From: Streptomyces sp. HM190
Lineage (GTDB): Bacteria; Actinomycetota; Actinomycetes; Streptomycetales; Streptomycetaceae
Assembly (NCBI RefSeq): GCF_009857135.1
Contig: NZ_CP047318.1
Location: 7,316,001 to 7,380,000 of the forward strand
Length of the DNA: 64,000 nucleotides
Direction: 5' to 3'
Part shown: positions 22,765 through 32,532 of the stretch, one piece after another
How the letters are laid out: every line of letters starts with the position of its first letter
Numbering within the stretch: position 1 is the first letter of the stretch
Notes under the pieces: model-generated
Seen by the model: only the letters and a program-made list of their open reading frames with translations
The model's database searches: none
Told to the model about the DNA's origin: nothing
Translations under genes and position numbers: made by a program

Positions 22765-24921
22765 GTGCGCGGTGAGCGTTGGCGGAGGGTGCTGAGCGGG
22801 TTCTGGCGGATGCTGGCCGTATGGGCGGTGTCGACGCTGACGATGCTGGTGCTCGCGGGACTCCTGCCCGACTTCCGGCTCCAGTCCAGCACCGGCGAGA
22901 GCGCCACCCAGATCGCCGTCACCGCCGCCCTCGGCGCGGGCGTCTTCGGTCTGCTGTCCTCGCTGGTGTGGCCGCTGCTCGTACGGGCGTTGCTGCTGGT
23001 GCCCGCCCTCGTCCTCGGCCTGCTGGTCTTCTTCCTCAACGGCTCGCTGCTCCTCCTCGCCCTGCGGATCAACCCCTCCGGCCAGGGTGAGGCCGCGCCC
23101 GAGACCGCCGTGGTCGTGGCCGCCGTGATGTCCGCGGTCGCCTCCGCCACCGGTGGCGCCCTCGCCGTCCGCGACGACGACGCCTACCGGCGCCGCCTGT
23201 ACCGGCTGGCGGACCGCCGCCGCAGACACGCCGACGGCCCGCCCGGCCCCGTCGGACCCGGCACCGTCTTCCTCCAGCTCGACGGCGTCGGCCACGACGT
23301 GCTGGAGGCGGCCACCGCGAAGGGCCTGATGCCGACCGTCGCCGCCTGGCTCGGCGCGCCCGCGCCCGGCACCGGGCCCGTCCGCGCCACCCACCGGCTC
23401 ACCCCGTGGCGCACGGACTGGTCCAGCCAGACCGGCGCCAGCCAGCTCGGCATCCTGCACGGCAGCAACCACGACGTGCCCGCCTTCCGCTGGTACGAGA
23501 AGGAGAGCCGGGAGGTGATGGTCTGCAACCGTCCCTCCGGCGCCGCCGAACTCCAGCGCCGCGCCATCGAGCGCACCGGCGACGGGGGCCTGCTCACCGT
23601 CGACGGCGCGAGCCGCGGCAACCTCTTCAGCGGCGGCGCCGACCAGCTCGCGCTCGTCCTGTCCATCGCCGCCCGCCGCGGCAAGCGGAACCGGTCCCGC
23701 GCCGGATACTTCGCCTACTTCTCCGACCCCGCCAACGCGGTCCGCACCGCCCTGTCCTTCGCCGCCGACGTGCTGCGCGAGATCGCCCAGTCCACCCGCG
23801 CCCGCCTGCGCGAACAGCGGCCCCGCGTCAAACGCGGCGGCCTCTACCCGTTCATCCGCGCGTTCGCGACCGTCGTCGAACGCGATGTCGTCGTCGCCGC
23901 CGTCATCGGCGACATGTTCGCGGGCCGCGCCGCGATCTACGCGGACCTCGTGGCCTACGACGAGGTCGCCCACCACTCCGGGCCGCACAGCCAGGACGCC
24001 GACAAGATCCTCGAACGCCTCGACCGGTCCATCGCCTTGATCGCGCAGGTCGCCGAGCACGCCCCCCGCGACTACCGCATCGTCCTGCTCTCCGACCACG
24101 GGCAGAGCCCCGGCGAGACCTTCCTCGGCCGCTACGGCCTCACCCTCGGCAACCTGGTCCGCGCCGGCTGCGGCCTGCCCGTACCGCGCGGGGCGGAGCG
24201 CACCCACAGCGGCGCCGAGGCCCGCTCCGCGGTCCGGGCCGCGCTGCGCATCCCCGAAGGGGAGGGTGTCGAGCGGCACCGCCCGGACCGCGGCTCCGAG
24301 CCGGTCGTGCTCGCCTCCGGCAACCTCGGCCTGGTGTCCTTCCCCGACGTGCCGCACCGGATGAGCCGGGAGGAGATCGACGCCCGCCACCCCGCCCTGC
24401 TGTCCACCCTCGCCAACCACCCCGGCATCGGGTTCGTCCTCGTCCGCAGCGAGGCGCACGGCGGCCTCGTCCTCGGCGCGCACGGCGCGGAGGTCCCCCT
24501 CGACGAACTGAGCGACGACCACCCGGGGCCGCTGGCCGGCTTCGGCCCCGGCGCCGCCGACGCCGTACGCCGCACCCACGGCTTCCCGCACACCGCCGAC
24601 ATCATGGTCAACTCCTGGTACGACCCCGAGGAGGGCGAGGTCCTCGCCTTCGAGGAGCAGATCGGCTCCCACGGCGGCCTCGGCGGCTGCCAGTCCCGGC
24701 CCTTCCTCCTCTCGCCCCTGGCCCTGTCCGCACCGGTCGAGGAGAAGGAGGACCTGGTCGGGGCCGAACACGTCCACCGCGTCCTCAGACGCTGGCTGAG
24801 AGAGGCCGACGGCCCTCAGATACCGGTGGGGGCGCAGGCGCCCGGCAAGGGCGCGGGGAACCGCGCGACCGACCCGGACGAACCCGCACCCGCCCACCCA
24901 CAGGACCCGGCAGACGCCTAG
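22765..24921 (+). CDS. Holin-family membrane domain fused to alkaline phosphatase-superfamily domain
   Basis: A 718-residue membrane protein. Residues ~10-135 contain four hydrophobic helices matching the mycobacterial 4-TMS phage-holin-like domain. A basic linker (YRRRLYRLADRRRRH) leads to an alkaline phosphatase superfamily domain with metal-binding FLQLDGVGHD, the probable nucleophile in SSQTGASQLGI, DEVAHHSGPHSQDAD and LLSDHGQSPGETF. Likely hydrolyses a phosphoester or phosphodiester at the membrane; substrate unknown. GTG 22765 start. The C-terminal ~40 residues are disordered. Confidence 0.85.
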   Translation: MRGERWRRVLSGFWRMLAVWAVSTLTMLVLAGLLPDFRLQSSTGESATQIAVTAALGAGVFGLLSSLVWPLLVRALLLVPALVLGLLVFFLNGSLLLLALRINPSGQGEAAPETAVVVAAVMSAVASATGGALAVRDDDAYRRRLYRLADRRRRHADGPPGPVGPGTVFLQLDGVGHDVLEAATAKGLMPTVAAWLGAPAPGTGPVRATHRLTPWRTDWSSQTGASQLGILHGSNHDVPAFRWYEKESREVMVCNRPSGAAELQRRAIERTGDGGLLTVDGASRGNLFSGGADQLALVLSIAARRGKRNRSRAGYFAYFSDPANAVRTALSFAADVLREIAQSTRARLREQRPRVKRGGLYPFIRAFATVVERDVVVAAVIGDMFAGRAAIYADLVAYDEVAHHSGPHSQDADKILERLDRSIALIAQVAEHAPRDYRIVLLSDHGQSPGETFLGRYGLTLGNLVRAGCGLPVPRGAERTHSGAEARSAVRAALRIPEGEGVERHRPDRGSEPVVLASGNLGLVSFPDVPHRMSREEIDARHPALLSTLANHPGIGFVLVRSEAHGGLVLGAHGAEVPLDELSDDHPGPLAGFGPGAADAVRRTHGFPHTADIMVNSWYDPEEGEVLAFEEQIGSHGGLGGCQSRPFLLSPLALSAPVEEKEDLVGAEHVHRVLRRWLREADGPQIPVGAQAPGKGAGNRATDPDEPAPAHPQDPADA

Positions 24922-25019
24922 GCACCCGGCGCCCCCTTCTCCTGCGGCCCCTGCCCTGCGGTTCGACGAGTGCGTGCCCCGGCCCGAGCCGGTACGGAGC
25001 CACACGGCCCCTCGTGCCG

Positions 25020-25470
25020 CCAGTCCGCCACCCCGACATCCCCCGCGCGGGACGGTACTTCCCGCCCGAGGAGGTCGCCCGCCGCACGTTCGGTGTCGTC
25101 CCCCACACCTCCGCCTCCATGAACCGGGTCCTGCCCGGCAAGGCCCCGGCGCCATCGCCTCCCACACCGGGGCTCGTGACGTACCGGCCGCGCGGGTCGT
25201 CCTCTGCGACGCGGGCCCGCACGACGCGGGCTACGTCCCGGTCACGGAGATCGCCGGACGCGTCCGCGTCCACGGGCGCGGCGGCACGGTGCTCCAGCCC
25301 GGCGTCGACCTGTTGCAGCGGGCCGACGACTTCCCGCGGGCGCGCCGCTCCTGGTCATCACCGACGGCTGGTGCGACACGCCGCGGGTACGCCGCGAGCA
25401 CGCCCCTCCCCTCCCGCGGGGCGCCCGCCTGCCGTTCACCGCCCACGGCCCGGTGTTCCGCGTGCGGTGA
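25020..25470 (+). pseudogene. VWA-like (DUF2201 / VWA-metallopeptidase type) protein, C-terminal remnant
   Basis: Three frames spell one C-terminus: GRYFPPEEVARRTFGVVPHTSASMNRVLPGK with a MIDAS-like xTSAS (about 25045-25140), then GAIASHTGARDVPAARVVLCDA through GRVRVHGRGGTVLQPGVDLLQRADDF (25145-25340), then APLLVITDGWCDTPRVRREHA to HGPVFRVR and a stop near 25470. Frame changes near 25140 and 25345 and loss of the N-terminal two thirds make it a pseudogene. Intact relatives usually sit beside MoxR-type AAA genes; none remains here. Confidence 0.75.
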
Positions 25471-25689
25471 CCCGGCGCCCACCGCGGGCGCACCAACCGC
25501 CGTGTGCGCCGGAAGACTTGGAAACTCCGGCCGTCTCCTCGCGGCGCACGGCGTCGCCGGGGGTGGACGTCGGGCGGACGGGCGGTCGACCGCGGGGGGA
25601 CTCCGCCCCGTCGGCTGGGTCCGGGGCGGCCCGATGTGATCGGATGGGGCCGACCCCGTTGGAACGGGACCCACGTGAAAGGAAGAACC

Positions 25690-26118
25690 GTGGCTACCAC
25701 GCGCTCCGCACACACCGTATGGGAAGGCAACCTGCTCGAGGGCAACGGTGTCGTCACCTTCGACTCGTCCGGCGCCATCGCCGAGCAGCCGGTGACGTGG
25801 GCCGCTCGCACGCAGGAGGCGAACGGCAAGACCAGCCCCGAGGAGCTGATCGCGGCCGCCCACTCCAGCTGCTTCTCGATGGCGTTCTCGCACGCCCTCG
25901 CCGGCGCCGGCACGCCCCCCACCAAGCTCGTCACCTCCGCCGACGTGACGTTCCAGCCGGGTGAGGGCATCACCGGAATCCACATCACCGTCGAGGGCGA
26001 GGTGCCCGGTCTCGACGAGGCGGGCTTCGTCGCGGCGGCCGAGAACGCCAAGGTGAACTGCCCGGTCAGCCAGGCCCTCAAGGCGGTGCCGATCACCCTG
26101 TCGGCCAAGCTGGCCTGA
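25690..26118 (+). CDS. OsmC family peroxiredoxin-like protein
   Basis: A 142-residue OsmC/Ohr-type protein that reduces organic or inorganic hydroperoxides by thiol chemistry. The two expected cysteines are present, in AAHSSCFSMAFSHAL and NAKVNCPVSQAL, and the SPEELIAAAHSSC signature is classical OsmC. GTG 25690 has AAGGA at 25679-25683. Monocistronic: a hairpin terminator follows and dnaK is next. Confidence 0.92.
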   Translation: MATTRSAHTVWEGNLLEGNGVVTFDSSGAIAEQPVTWAARTQEANGKTSPEELIAAAHSSCFSMAFSHALAGAGTPPTKLVTSADVTFQPGEGITGIHITVEGEVPGLDEAGFVAAAENAKVNCPVSQALKAVPITLSAKLA

Positions 26119-26133
26119 TCCGCGGGCTCACGG

Positions 26134-26173
26134 CGGCCGGACCGGTCACCCCTGAGGGGCGCTGGTCCGGCCG
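26134..26173 (+). terminator. Terminator of osmC-like gene
   Basis: CGGCCGGACC (26134-26143) pairs with GGTCCGGCCG (26164-26173), with an inner CCCCT/GGGG pairing. Confidence 0.75.
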
Positions 26174-26238
26174 TCGGTGTCTCCTCAGCCGCACGCGCCG
26201 AGCCCCTGTGTCCTGACGCGGACCTCCCCCCTGCCCCA

Positions 26239-26244
26239 TTGACA
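26239..26244 (+). promoter_or_regulatory. -35-like TTGACA upstream of the dnaK paralogue
   Basis: A consensus TTGACA lies 115 bases before ATG 26359. No good -10 follows at 17-18 bases (TGTGCT). The CTCAAG at 26252-26257 resembles half of a HspR HAIR element (CTTGAGT-N7-ACTCAAG), but the other half is not there. Confidence 0.3.
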
Positions 26245-26358
26245 AGAGGCCGCTCAAGTTTTGTGCTGGTGGTAGGAGCCACGGGTCGGCGGGCAGGCGT
26301 GCGGGCGCGGGAGCCACGGGCGCGACCCAGGGTGGAGCCTCGCAGGAAGGGGACGGCG

Positions 26359-28224
<1,866 letters not shown>

Positions 28225-28256
28225 CGCGGCGGGTGAGCTGTCTGCCCCCGCCCCCG

Positions 28257-28277
28257 CCCCCGGCCCGGTGCCGGGGG
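28257..28277. terminator. Bidirectional terminator
   Basis: CCCCCGG (28257-28263) pairs with CCGGGGG (28271-28277), between convergent dnaK and the DUF5753 regulator. Confidence 0.6.
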
Positions 28278-28293
28278 TCCGTCCGGTGCGGGA

Positions 28294-29157
28294 TCAGTAC
28301 CGGTCGCGGTACGCGCGCAGCAGCTCGCGGGTGCGTTCCGCGGAGGCCGCGTGCGCCGCCATGTGGTCCAGGACCTCCAGGTGGAGGGCGACCTCACGGC
28401 GCGAGTCGAGGTAGAGGGCGCCGGTGAGGTACTCCGTGTAGACCATGTCGGGGAGTTCCGGCTCCGCGAAGCGGAAGAGGGCGAACGGCGCGTACGTGCC
28501 CGGATGAGGGCCGGCGGCGAACTCGGCGACCTGGAGGGTCACATGGTCCTTCTCGGTGATCTCCAGCAGCCGGTCGATCTGGTCGCGCATGACCGGGGAG
28601 TGGACGCTCACCGGCCGCAGGAGCGCCGTCTCGTCCATGATCACCCACAGGTGCGGCGGGTGCTCGCGGGTGAGGAGCTTCTGCCGGGCCATCCGCAGCG
28701 ACACGTGCCGCTCGATGGTGTCGGGCCCGGTCTGCCCGAGGGTGCCCGCCTCCATCACGGCCCGCGCGTACTCCTCGGTCTGGAGCATCCCGGGCACGAA
28801 GTGCGGCTCGTACTGCCGGATCAGATGCGCCGCGCCCTCCAGGCTCACGTACAGGCTGAACCAGTCGGGCAGCACGTCGTGGAACCGCTGCCACCAGCCG
28901 GGTTCGTTCGCCTCCTCGGCGAGCTTCACGAACGAGGCGACCTCGGGCTCGGCGACACCGTACGTGGTGAGCAGGACCTGCACGTACGGGATCTTCAGCG
29001 CGACGTCGGCGGTCTCCATGCGCCGTACGGTGGCCGGGGCGACCCGCAGGACGCGCGCTGCCTCCTCGCGCTTGAGCCCGGCGGCCTCGCGCAGTTCCTG
29101 GAGCCGTCTGCCGAGCACCACCTGACCGACGGTGGGCGCGGGCCGCCGCTCACTCAC
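28294..29157 (-). CDS. XRE-family regulator with DUF5753 (Scr1-type) domain
   Basis: A 287-residue Streptomyces-type regulator. The N-terminal helix-turn-helix (LGRRLQELREAAGLKREEAARVLRVAPATVRRME) is followed by a DUF5753 effector domain (YVSLEGAAHLIRQYEPHFVPGMLQTEEYARAV, later MVYTEYLTGALYLD). These proteins usually pair with a small DUF397 gene; none is seen nearby, so this is an orphan. GTG 29157 has GGGGAGG upstream; an ATG at 29214 gives an unconserved extension. Confidence 0.87.
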   Translation of the reverse strand: MSERRPAPTVGQVVLGRRLQELREAAGLKREEAARVLRVAPATVRRMETADVALKIPYVQVLLTTYGVAEPEVASFVKLAEEANEPGWWQRFHDVLPDWFSLYVSLEGAAHLIRQYEPHFVPGMLQTEEYARAVMEAGTLGQTGPDTIERHVSLRMARQKLLTREHPPHLWVIMDETALLRPVSVHSPVMRDQIDRLLEITEKDHVTLQVAEFAAGPHPGTYAPFALFRFAEPELPDMVYTEYLTGALYLDSRREVALHLEVLDHMAAHAASAERTRELLRAYRDRY

Positions 29158-29687
29158 GCCACGCCTCCCCACACACCACACGCCACACGCCGAAGTACGC
29201 GTCCAGTCTGTCATGTTCCGGTGCCTATCTCACGAGGTCGAGCGGAACGGGAAGCCCTCGGTTCCGGTTCGCCCACGACGGCACCCACGACGGCCCCGTG
29301 ACGGAACACGCCACAGCGATCCCACGGAGCAGGCGACCCCACAGAGCGAAGGACGCTGCCGAGGAGTGGGCAGCGGTGCCCCGGCGCGACCTCGGTCACG
29401 GCACTCCGGGGACCGTGTCGCGGGTCACCCGCACCGACCCGACCCGGCCCGACCCGGCGCGGCCTCCGGGCCACCGGTATGACCTCCGGGCCACCGGCAT
29501 GACCTCCGAGGTACCGGCATGACCTCCGAGGTAATCGACCGCCACCGCCCCGCGCGGCAGGGTGAGGGCAGCGGGTTCCGGGCCGGCGCACTCCGGCCCG
29601 GGGCCCGGCCCCGGGGGGCCCGTACGGCCGCCCCGGCCGATCCGCCTCCCAGCCGACCGACCCCACCTCGACGGAGGGTGATGCCCC
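29158..29687. other. 530-base intergenic region with a short tandem array
   Basis: Between two divergent genes. Apart from the array at 29461-29540 I see no coding signal: the frames are Pro/Arg/Thr shadows. It is unusually long for two small divergent genes, which together with the repeats suggests a regulatory region. Confidence 0.5.
29461..29540 (+). repeat. Four 20-base tandem repeats upstream of a membrane protein gene
   Basis: Units start at 29461, 29481, 29501 and 29521, each close to GACCTCCGNGGTACCGGCAT, with drift between copies. Units 3 and 4 contain the perfect palindrome ACCTCCGAGGT (29502-29512 and 29522-29532), exactly two helical turns apart. This geometry suits cooperative binding of a dimeric regulator. 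Confidence 0.8.
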
Positions 29688-30116
29688 ATGTCCGCGACCC
29701 CGCTCGCCGCTCTCGCCCGGACCACCGACCCCCGGACCATGCTGCGCCGCTTCCTGGCCGCGGACGCCGCCGTGACCGGGGCGAACGGGCTCGCCTACCT
29801 CGTCGCCGCCGGCCCGCTCGGCCGGTTCCTCGGGGTGGGCGCGGGCCTCCTCGCCGCACTCGGCGCGTTCCTCACGGTGTACGCGGCGGCCGTGGCCCTG
29901 CTCGCCGCCCGCGGACGCCCGCCGGCCTGGGCCGTGACCGCGGTCGTCGAGGCCAACCTCGCCTGGGCCCTCCTCAGCCTCGTCGCCCTCGCCCTGTGGC
30001 TCGGGCCGAGCACGGCGGGCGCCGTGTGGACGGTGCTCCAGGCACTGACGGTCGCCGGGTTCGCGGCGGCCCAGTACACCGCCCTGCGGGCCGCCGGCGA
30101 CCGACCGGCCGCCTGA
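29688..30116 (+). CDS. Four-helix integral membrane protein, unknown function
   Basis: A 142-residue protein with four hydrophobic helices (LAYLVAAGPLGRFLG, LLAALGAFLTVYAAAVALLAA, ANLAWALLSLVALALWLG, VWTVLQALTVAGFAAAQYTAL) and short polar ends. No family I can name beyond small actinobacterial membrane proteins. ATG 29688 follows GGAGGGTGATG. It converges, 22 bases apart, with an XRE regulator and has repeats upstream. Confidence 0.75.
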   Translation: MSATPLAALARTTDPRTMLRRFLAADAAVTGANGLAYLVAAGPLGRFLGVGAGLLAALGAFLTVYAAAVALLAARGRPPAWAVTAVVEANLAWALLSLVALALWLGPSTAGAVWTVLQALTVAGFAAAQYTALRAAGDRPAA

Positions 30117-30138
30117 TCGTCACATGACTGATGAGCCG

Positions 30139-30972
30139 TCACATCATCAGTGACTGAAGGTACTTGACCGTGGCAGGGTCGGCCGGGAGGAATGTCTCGA
30201 TGGCCAGCTCGGCCACGGTCACGTCCATGGGCGTGTTGAACGTGGAGATCGACGAGATGAAGGACAGCACCCGGCCCGCGTGCTCGATCCGCATCGGCAG
30301 CGCGAGGGACACGCCCAGCTCCTGCCCGGGCTCCTCGTCGGCCGCGCCGGGCGGCAGCGGATACGCCGCGACCTCCTCGTACAGCGCGCGCAGCGGCTCC
30401 GAGCGGCGCAGGGCGATCTGGCGTTCCATCTGCTCCAGCAGATGACCTCGCCAGGCCCGCAGGTTGCGGATGCGGGGAGCGAGGCCCTCGGGGTGCAGGA
30501 CCAGCCGCATCGCGTTCGGCGGCGGCACCAGCAGCGACTCGGGGACGCCGTCGAGGAGCATCGCGATGCCCCGGTTGGCGGCCACCACGTGGTACGTCGC
30601 GTCGAGCACCAGCGCCGGGTACGGCTCGTAGCCCTGGATCAGACGCTCCACGCCCTCGCGCAGCGCCGCCATCGACGGGTCGTCCAGCGGGGTCTGCGGA
30701 TAGCGGGGCGCGTAACCGGCCGCCAGGAGCAGCGCGTTGCGGTCCCGCACCGGGACGTCCAGGTGCTCGGCGAGCCGCAGCAGCAGCTCCTCACTGGGCC
30801 GGGAGCGGCCGGTCTCCACGAAGCTGATGTGACGCGCCGACGAACCGGCCCGCAGCGCCAACTCCAGCTGACTGACCCGCCGCTGCTCCCGCCACGCCCG
30901 CAGCAGCGGGCCGGCGCCCTGCTCGGGCGGGGTACCGGGACGACGTGTGGTGCCGGAAGGGACAAGGGGCAT
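30139..30972 (-). CDS. XRE-family regulator with MmyB-like ligand-binding domain
   Basis: A 277-residue regulator. The HTH (LLRAWREQRRVSQLELALRAGSSARHISFVETGRSRPS) is followed by the MmyB-like PAS-type domain with NALLLAAGYAPRY, YPALVLDATYHVVAANRG and a C-terminal FNTPMDVTVAELAIETFLPAD. MmyB-like domains in Streptomyces bind small hydrophobic ligands and often control an adjacent dehydrogenase; here the divergent neighbour is a pterin dehydratase. ATG 30972. Confidence 0.87.
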   Translation of the reverse strand: MPLVPSGTTRRPGTPPEQGAGPLLRAWREQRRVSQLELALRAGSSARHISFVETGRSRPSEELLLRLAEHLDVPVRDRNALLLAAGYAPRYPQTPLDDPSMAALREGVERLIQGYEPYPALVLDATYHVVAANRGIAMLLDGVPESLLVPPPNAMRLVLHPEGLAPRIRNLRAWRGHLLEQMERQIALRRSEPLRALYEEVAAYPLPPGAADEEPGQELGVSLALPMRIEHAGRVLSFISSISTFNTPMDVTVAELAIETFLPADPATVKYLQSLMM

Positions 30973-31107
30973 ACGTCAGAACGTAGCCGAGACGATCGAG
31001 GAGTGCGCGGTGCGGTGCGCTGCGGTGCGACCAGGGCCACGGCGGCCCGGCTGTGGCACGCTGAGAAGGACCGCACGGCTGCAGGGACGTCACGGAAGGA
31101 GCGGGCC

Positions 31108-31413
31108 ATGCCCGTGGAACCCTTGTCGCAGAGGGAGATCGAGGACCGGCTCGCGGACCTGCCGGGCTGGTCGCTGGACGGGGACCGGATCGCCCGCACC
31201 TACCGGCTGGCCTCGCACTTCGCGGCGACCGCGATGGTCGTGCACATCGCCCGCACCCAGGAGGAGCTCGACCACCACTCCGACCTCACCCTCGGCTACG
31301 ACACCGTGTCGCTGACCGTCCACACGCACAGCGCGGGCGGCGCCGTCACCGAGAAGGACTTCGAACTGGCCCGGCGGGTGGAGGAACTCGCCCCCGGCCA
31401 CGGGGCGAGCTGA
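31108..31413 (+). CDS. 4a-hydroxytetrahydrobiopterin dehydratase (PCD/DCoH family)
   Basis: A 101-residue pterin-4a-carbinolamine dehydratase. The active-site signature EELDHHSDLTLGYDTVSLTVHTHSAGG contains the catalytic His-His and distal His. It recycles the pterin cofactor of aromatic amino acid hydroxylases, or moonlights. ATG 31108 has GGAAGGAG upstream. A methyltransferase gene starts 4 bases after its stop, so the two are probably cotranscribed. Confidence 0.9.
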   Translation: MPVEPLSQREIEDRLADLPGWSLDGDRIARTYRLASHFAATAMVVHIARTQEELDHHSDLTLGYDTVSLTVHTHSAGGAVTEKDFELARRVEELAPGHGAS

Positions 31414-31417
31414 GCCG

Positions 31418-32158
31418 GTGCTCGACTACGACAAGGAGGCGGGCGACTACGACGCCCTGCGCGGCGGCGAGCCCCGCGCCGAGGCAGCCGCCGACGCCGT
31501 GCTCGGCCTCGTCCCCCGAGGTGCGCGCGACCTGCTCGACGTCGCCTGCGGCACCGGCATCGTGACCCGGCGCCTCGCCGCCGCCCGCCGCGGGACGCGG
31601 GTGACGGGTGTCGACCTCACCCCCGCTATGGCGCGCCGTGCCGCCGCCCGTCTGCCCGGCGCGATCGTCCTCGGCGACAGCCGCCGACTGCCCTTCCCCG
31701 ACGACGCGTTCGACGCCGTCACCAGCGTGTGGCTCCTGCATTTGCTCGCGGACCCGGACGACGTTCGAACGGTCGTCGGTGAGTGCGCCCGCGTGCTGCG
31801 TCCGGGCGGCGTGTACATCACCACCGTCGACAAGGGGGCCGCCCACAACGTCGGCAGCGACATCGACGCCGTCCTCGCCACCCGCCCCCGCAGTCCCGCC
31901 ACGGACACCGCGGCAGCCGTCGAGAAGTACGCCGACGAGCACGGGCTGCGCCCCGCGGGCGAGGCCCGCTTCCCTGGCCGCGGCCAGGGCCGCAGCCCCC
32001 GCCGCGCCCTCATGGACCTGCGCCGCGGCTGGTTCGTCACCCTGCCGCCCGGCGCCCCCCTCGCCGACGACTTCGCGGCACGTCTCGCGGCCCTCCCCGA
32101 CCAGGACCGGCCCCGCCCGGACCCGGAGTTCTCGCTCCGGGCGTTCCGCAAGGGGTGA
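31418..32158 (+). CDS. Class I SAM-dependent methyltransferase
   Basis: A 246-residue methyltransferase (Methyltransf_11 type): DLLDVACGTGIVTRRLAA, VTGVDLTPAMARRAA, FPDDAFDAVTSVWLLHLL and RVLRPGGVYITTVDKG. Substrate unknown. GTG 31418, 4 bases downstream of the pterin dehydratase, suggests a common operon. Confidence 0.85.
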   Translation: MLDYDKEAGDYDALRGGEPRAEAAADAVLGLVPRGARDLLDVACGTGIVTRRLAAARRGTRVTGVDLTPAMARRAAARLPGAIVLGDSRRLPFPDDAFDAVTSVWLLHLLADPDDVRTVVGECARVLRPGGVYITTVDKGAAHNVGSDIDAVLATRPRSPATDTAAAVEKYADEHGLRPAGEARFPGRGQGRSPRRALMDLRRGWFVTLPPGAPLADDFAARLAALPDQDRPRPDPEFSLRAFRKG

Positions 32159-32163
32159 CCGCG

Positions 32164-32494
32164 GCCGGCCGCGTACCGGACGGCGTACCAGCGCGGCTTC
32201 CACGACCGGCCGCACCGCGCCGAGGCCGTCGTGCGCCTGGCGCCCGGCACCCGGCTCACCGGCCCGCAGGGACGCGCGGTGGACGAGACGGGCCGCCGCG
32301 ACGACGGCTGGACACGGGCCAGCGTCCCCGTCGAGAACCTCGACCGGGCCCACGACGAGTTCCTGCGACCCGGCACCGCGGTGGAGGTCCTGGAACCCGC
32401 CGAACTGCGCGAGCGGATCACGCGGACGGTCGCGGAACTCGCCGCGCGATACGCCCCGAGGGGCGGCAACTCCCTTGCTCCCTGCGGCGACTGA
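32164..32494 (+). pseudogene. WYL-domain regulator, C-terminal remnant
   Basis: The frame reads RTAYQRGFHDRPHRAEAVVRLAPGTRL, then WTRASVPVENLDRAHDEFLRPGTAVEVLEPAELRERITRTVAELAARYA, the end of YafY/WYL transcriptional regulators. The DNA-binding half and most of the WYL core are gone, replaced by the methyltransferase end. No proper start is present (GTG 32231 is internal). I read it as a truncated relic. Confidence 0.65.
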
Positions 32495-32532
32495 GCAAGC
32501 GGAACCCGTCTTTCCTCCCGGGAGGTACCCCC

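Noticed and set aside
22042..25167. A 1041-codon open frame on the minus strand
   Set aside because: It is antisense to the holin-phosphatase gene, with no ribosome site and Gly/Val/Ala-rich low-complexity sequence.
26239..26270. HspR HAIR operator before dnaK
   Set aside because: Only one half (CTCAAG) is present. The inverted CTTGAG partner at the right spacing is missing.
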